From positions 1-61,195 of the forward strand of contig JAFVMW010000025.1 of assembly GCA_017506735.1 (NCBI GenBank): a stretch of DNA of 61,195 nt. Reading direction: 5' to 3'. The stretch comes from Oscillospiraceae bacterium (lineage in GTDB: Bacteria > Bacillota > Clostridia > Oscillospirales > Oscillospiraceae). A program made the translations under genes and the position numbers. This document shows, in pieces, positions 59,233 through 61,195 of the stretch. Numbering within the stretch: the stretch's first letter is position 1; every line of letters begins with the position of its first letter. The notes under the pieces are model-generated. The model was not told the origin of the DNA and searched no databases. It was given only the letters and a program-made list of their open reading frames with translations.

Positions 59233-61195
59233 TTAACCAAAGAATGCCTTTGCGGCATCACAGTAATTCATCATTGCATACATCAACGGATTCAGTGCAT
59301 CAGACTGCTTGCCCTGGGCCAGTGCGCTCAAGTTGGTCACTACTGTTTCAGAAACTGCCACATTATCCTTATACAGAGTGATTTCCAACCGATCACGGCC
59401 TTCCGCTCCCGCAATTGCAAAGTCGTATCTAATACGGTTGTTTTTGGGACTCTTAAGGACTTCTGCACCAAAGGTGTGTTTAACTACACTGCCATCCTTG
59501 CTCTTCGTCTGTACAATCCGCACTTCATAACCTTCCAGACTGCTGTAAGCAGGAACCGCAAAGGTAAATGCTATCTTAATCTGCTCCTGCAACATGGGTG
59601 TATAAGAAGTAAGATAATATGTTGCCTTAGCCGGTGCTGTCCAGGTATCCAATGCAGGCACATCGTTGTTAATCATTGCCAGATAAGTATCGGACAGGCC
59701 CGCAGTTGCCAGATTATCAACGCTAATGTTGAATCGCTTCTGTGCTTCCTCACCGTACTTCAACAGATTTGCCAGCATAACACAGCCATTCAGAGACTGC
59801 AGATCTGTCTCATTGCTCTGATACCTACCATAGAATGTATCCATCATCGCAATCACTATTTCCTTATAGGTGAAAGTAATGGGATCACCGATATAAACCT
59901 TGCCATCCTTCTCACCGCAAACAACAACTGTCATTTCTGCGGTCATTTCAGGTGCTGCCAAGGTATAGCGGAATTGATGGTTGCTAGTATTAGAGCTATA
60001 AGCATCTAAATACGTAGTTTTGTCGAGCTTCGTGATCTGCAGGAATACGCGGTCATAAGCAGTAGTAGTCTTTGCATTGACATTGAAGCTCAGTTTCAGT
60101 TCTGCGCCAAGCATCAAAGTTGCGGTTAGGCCAGTAGAAGCAGGCTTAATTGCCAAAGCGTTATCTGCGCCTGCTGCCAGAGCAGAGATAACCCAACTGC
60201 CCTCAGCAATCTCATTTACACCGTCGGCATCAGAGAAGTACTTACCACATTCGCAGAAGTAGTATGCAATGTTACCAGCGACTGTGTATGTGGGGTCCTT
60301 AGCTGCAACTTCAGTTAGTGTATGCGTGTGGGTTTCAACACTCTTTCGGGACAGTTCTTCATTACAACCAGAGCAATACACTACTTCATAAGTAATGCCG
60401 TCAATGGTCTCATGTACTGCCTCGCCGGGAGTATGAACATGGGAAACAATGTCACCACAAACACTGCACACGCCATCCACATAGTTATGAGAACCAATGT
60501 TCACCTGCTCGCCACAGTCACTGCAGAACTTCCAGTGCTCATCGTCATTGAAGTTCCACTCAGCATTCAGGGTGCCGTTCACATGGTTGGTAGCAGGAAC
60601 CTTCACAGTAGTACGGCTCATTTCCTCACCACACACGCTACAGTATACCACAGAATCATAGCTGCCGTCAACTGTGCAAGTTGCATCAACAGTATTCTCC
60701 GTAACTGCCGTACCCGCGGTATGATTACCAGTTGCAGGAATCTCTTCTGTGCTAATGGTGATACCACAATCATCGCACTTGACAGTAACGGAACCAGCCT
60801 CAGCACAGGTTGCATCCTCAGTGGTCGTAGTGGTGTTCACATGACCGGAAGCTTCCACTTCATCTGCAACATAGCTGTCGCCACAGACGGTGCAGGTGTA
60901 GGTGGTGTAGCCCTTTGCGGTACAGGTGGGCGCGGTTACGACTGCTGCGTAGCTATGAGCGGCTACAGGAATCACTTCCTGCGCAACCAGAACCTCGTTA
61001 CAGACGGAGCAGTGCTTGCCTTCGGTCAGGCCGGTTGTGGTACAGGTTGCGGCAACTGCCTCATCAATAACCTCGCTATGGGGTGCCATCTCTGTTTCAT
61101 CCGCAATATAGCTGTCGCCACAGACGGAGCAGGTGTAGGTGGTGTAGCCCTTTGCGGTACAGGTGGGCGCGGTTACGACTGCTGCGTAGCTATGA
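59233..61195 (-). CDS. Large Cys-repeat secreted protein, 5' end outside the window
   Basis: At least 654 residues; the reading frame is open to the window edge, so the true start and signal peptide lie beyond it. The visible N-part is an array of two-CxxC repeats ([39 protein letters not shown]), each about 40 residues and probably metal- or disulfide-stabilised. The C-terminal 310 residues are beta modules plus two helices of the type [15 protein letters not shown] and [20 protein letters not shown]. Both helix types recur in the pullulanase C-terminus. No SLH or LPxTG is seen. Peptide 2 follows 157 bp downstream. Confidence 0.85.
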   Translation of the reverse strand, partial: HSYAAVVTAPTCTAKGYTTYTCSVCGDSYIADETEMAPHSEVIDEAVAATCTTTGLTEGKHCSVCNEVLVAQEVIPVAAHSYAAVVTAPTCTAKGYTTYTCTVCGDSYVADEVEASGHVNTTTTTEDATCAEAGSVTVKCDDCGITISTEEIPATGNHTAGTAVTENTVDATCTVDGSYDSVVYCSVCGEEMSRTTVKVPATNHVNGTLNAEWNFNDDEHWKFCSDCGEQVNIGSHNYVDGVCSVCGDIVSHVHTPGEAVHETIDGITYEVVYCSGCNEELSRKSVETHTHTLTEVAAKDPTYTVAGNIAYYFCECGKYFSDADGVNEIAEGSWVISALAAGADNALAIKPASTGLTATLMLGAELKLSFNVNAKTTTAYDRVFLQITKLDKTTYLDAYSSNTSNHQFRYTLAAPEMTAEMTVVVCGEKDGKVYIGDPITFTYKEIVIAMMDTFYGRYQSNETDLQSLNGCVMLANLLKYGEEAQKRFNISVDNLATAGLSDTYLAMINNDVPALDTWTAPAKATYYLTSYTPMLQEQIKIAFTFAVPAYSSLEGYEVRIVQTKSKDGSVVKHTFGAEVLKSPKNNRIRYDFAIAGAEGRDRLEITLYKDNVAVSETVVTNLSALAQGKQSDALNPLMYAMMNYCDAAKAFFG
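60871..61195 (-). repeat. Direct repeat in the Cys-repeat array
   Basis: 60871-60958 and 61108-61195 are almost identical (offset 237 bp, 79 codons), encoding the same [20 protein letters not shown] unit. The second copy is cut by the window edge, so the array continues outside. Confidence 0.85.

Overview
The window looks like chromosome of an anaerobic, GC-rich Gram-positive gut Clostridium relative, most likely Oscillospiraceae/Ruminococcaceae. Reasons: AGGAGG-type ribosome sites, sigma-A promoters, a Thr T-box leader on thrS, MurT/GatD-type genes, RnfCDG genes, S-layer-homology and BspA-type leucine-rich repeats, a CBM-rich type I pullulanase, and short palindromic repeats typical of that family. 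This placement is an inference; no rRNA is present.

Layout. 1-4222: a three-gene block (DUF1576 membrane protein, CLC channel, DUF4349 lipoprotein) between two inverted, almost identical MITE-like repeats. 4221-15539: lipoprotein, LtaS-like sulfatase, murT plus a GatD-like protein that has lost both catalytic residues, and a 2016-residue LRR/SLH surface protein. 15646-17724: TauE/SafE permease with a condensation-fold acyltransferase. 17941-22842: eight-gene minus-strand operon of small membrane proteins around a two-component system. 23018-27869: an orphan membrane protein, a DUF234 ATPase, an AbiEi antitoxin whose AbiEii toxin is broken, and an IS66 remnant. 27941-36332: tRNA-Leu(CAA), sfsA, yjjG, rsmA, a G5/3D cell-wall protein, T-box-thrS, a zeta-like P-loop protein, a 2H phosphoesterase and a YitT protein.

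36574-41974: a redox operon of tandem FMN_bind-like lipoprotein, ApbE, RnfC, RnfD, RnfG and a short unknown membrane protein. It ends at a terminator with no rnfE, rnfA or rnfB. 42029-47352: an XRE-controlled small operon, a repeat-rich strip with an exact 85-bp copy of the end of the metal ATPase gene, a terpenoid-cyclase-fold protein, a Zn/Cd-type P-ATPase with an HMA chaperone, and a divergent ArsR-AraC fusion regulator.

47392-61195, all minus strand: the most unusual region. Two tiny related peptides (44 and 36 aa, shared leader ending D-V-I-x-T-S) each lie directly downstream of a giant secreted protein (a starch pullulanase; a Cys-repeat protein cut by the window edge). Around them are a radical SAM/SPASM enzyme, a PqqD-type recognition protein, an S26-type signal peptidase, an ABC exporter, an HprK-like kinase and an L,D-transpeptidase. 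I read this as a RiPP-like peptide modification/export locus tied to secreted macromolecules. I do not recognise it as a described system.
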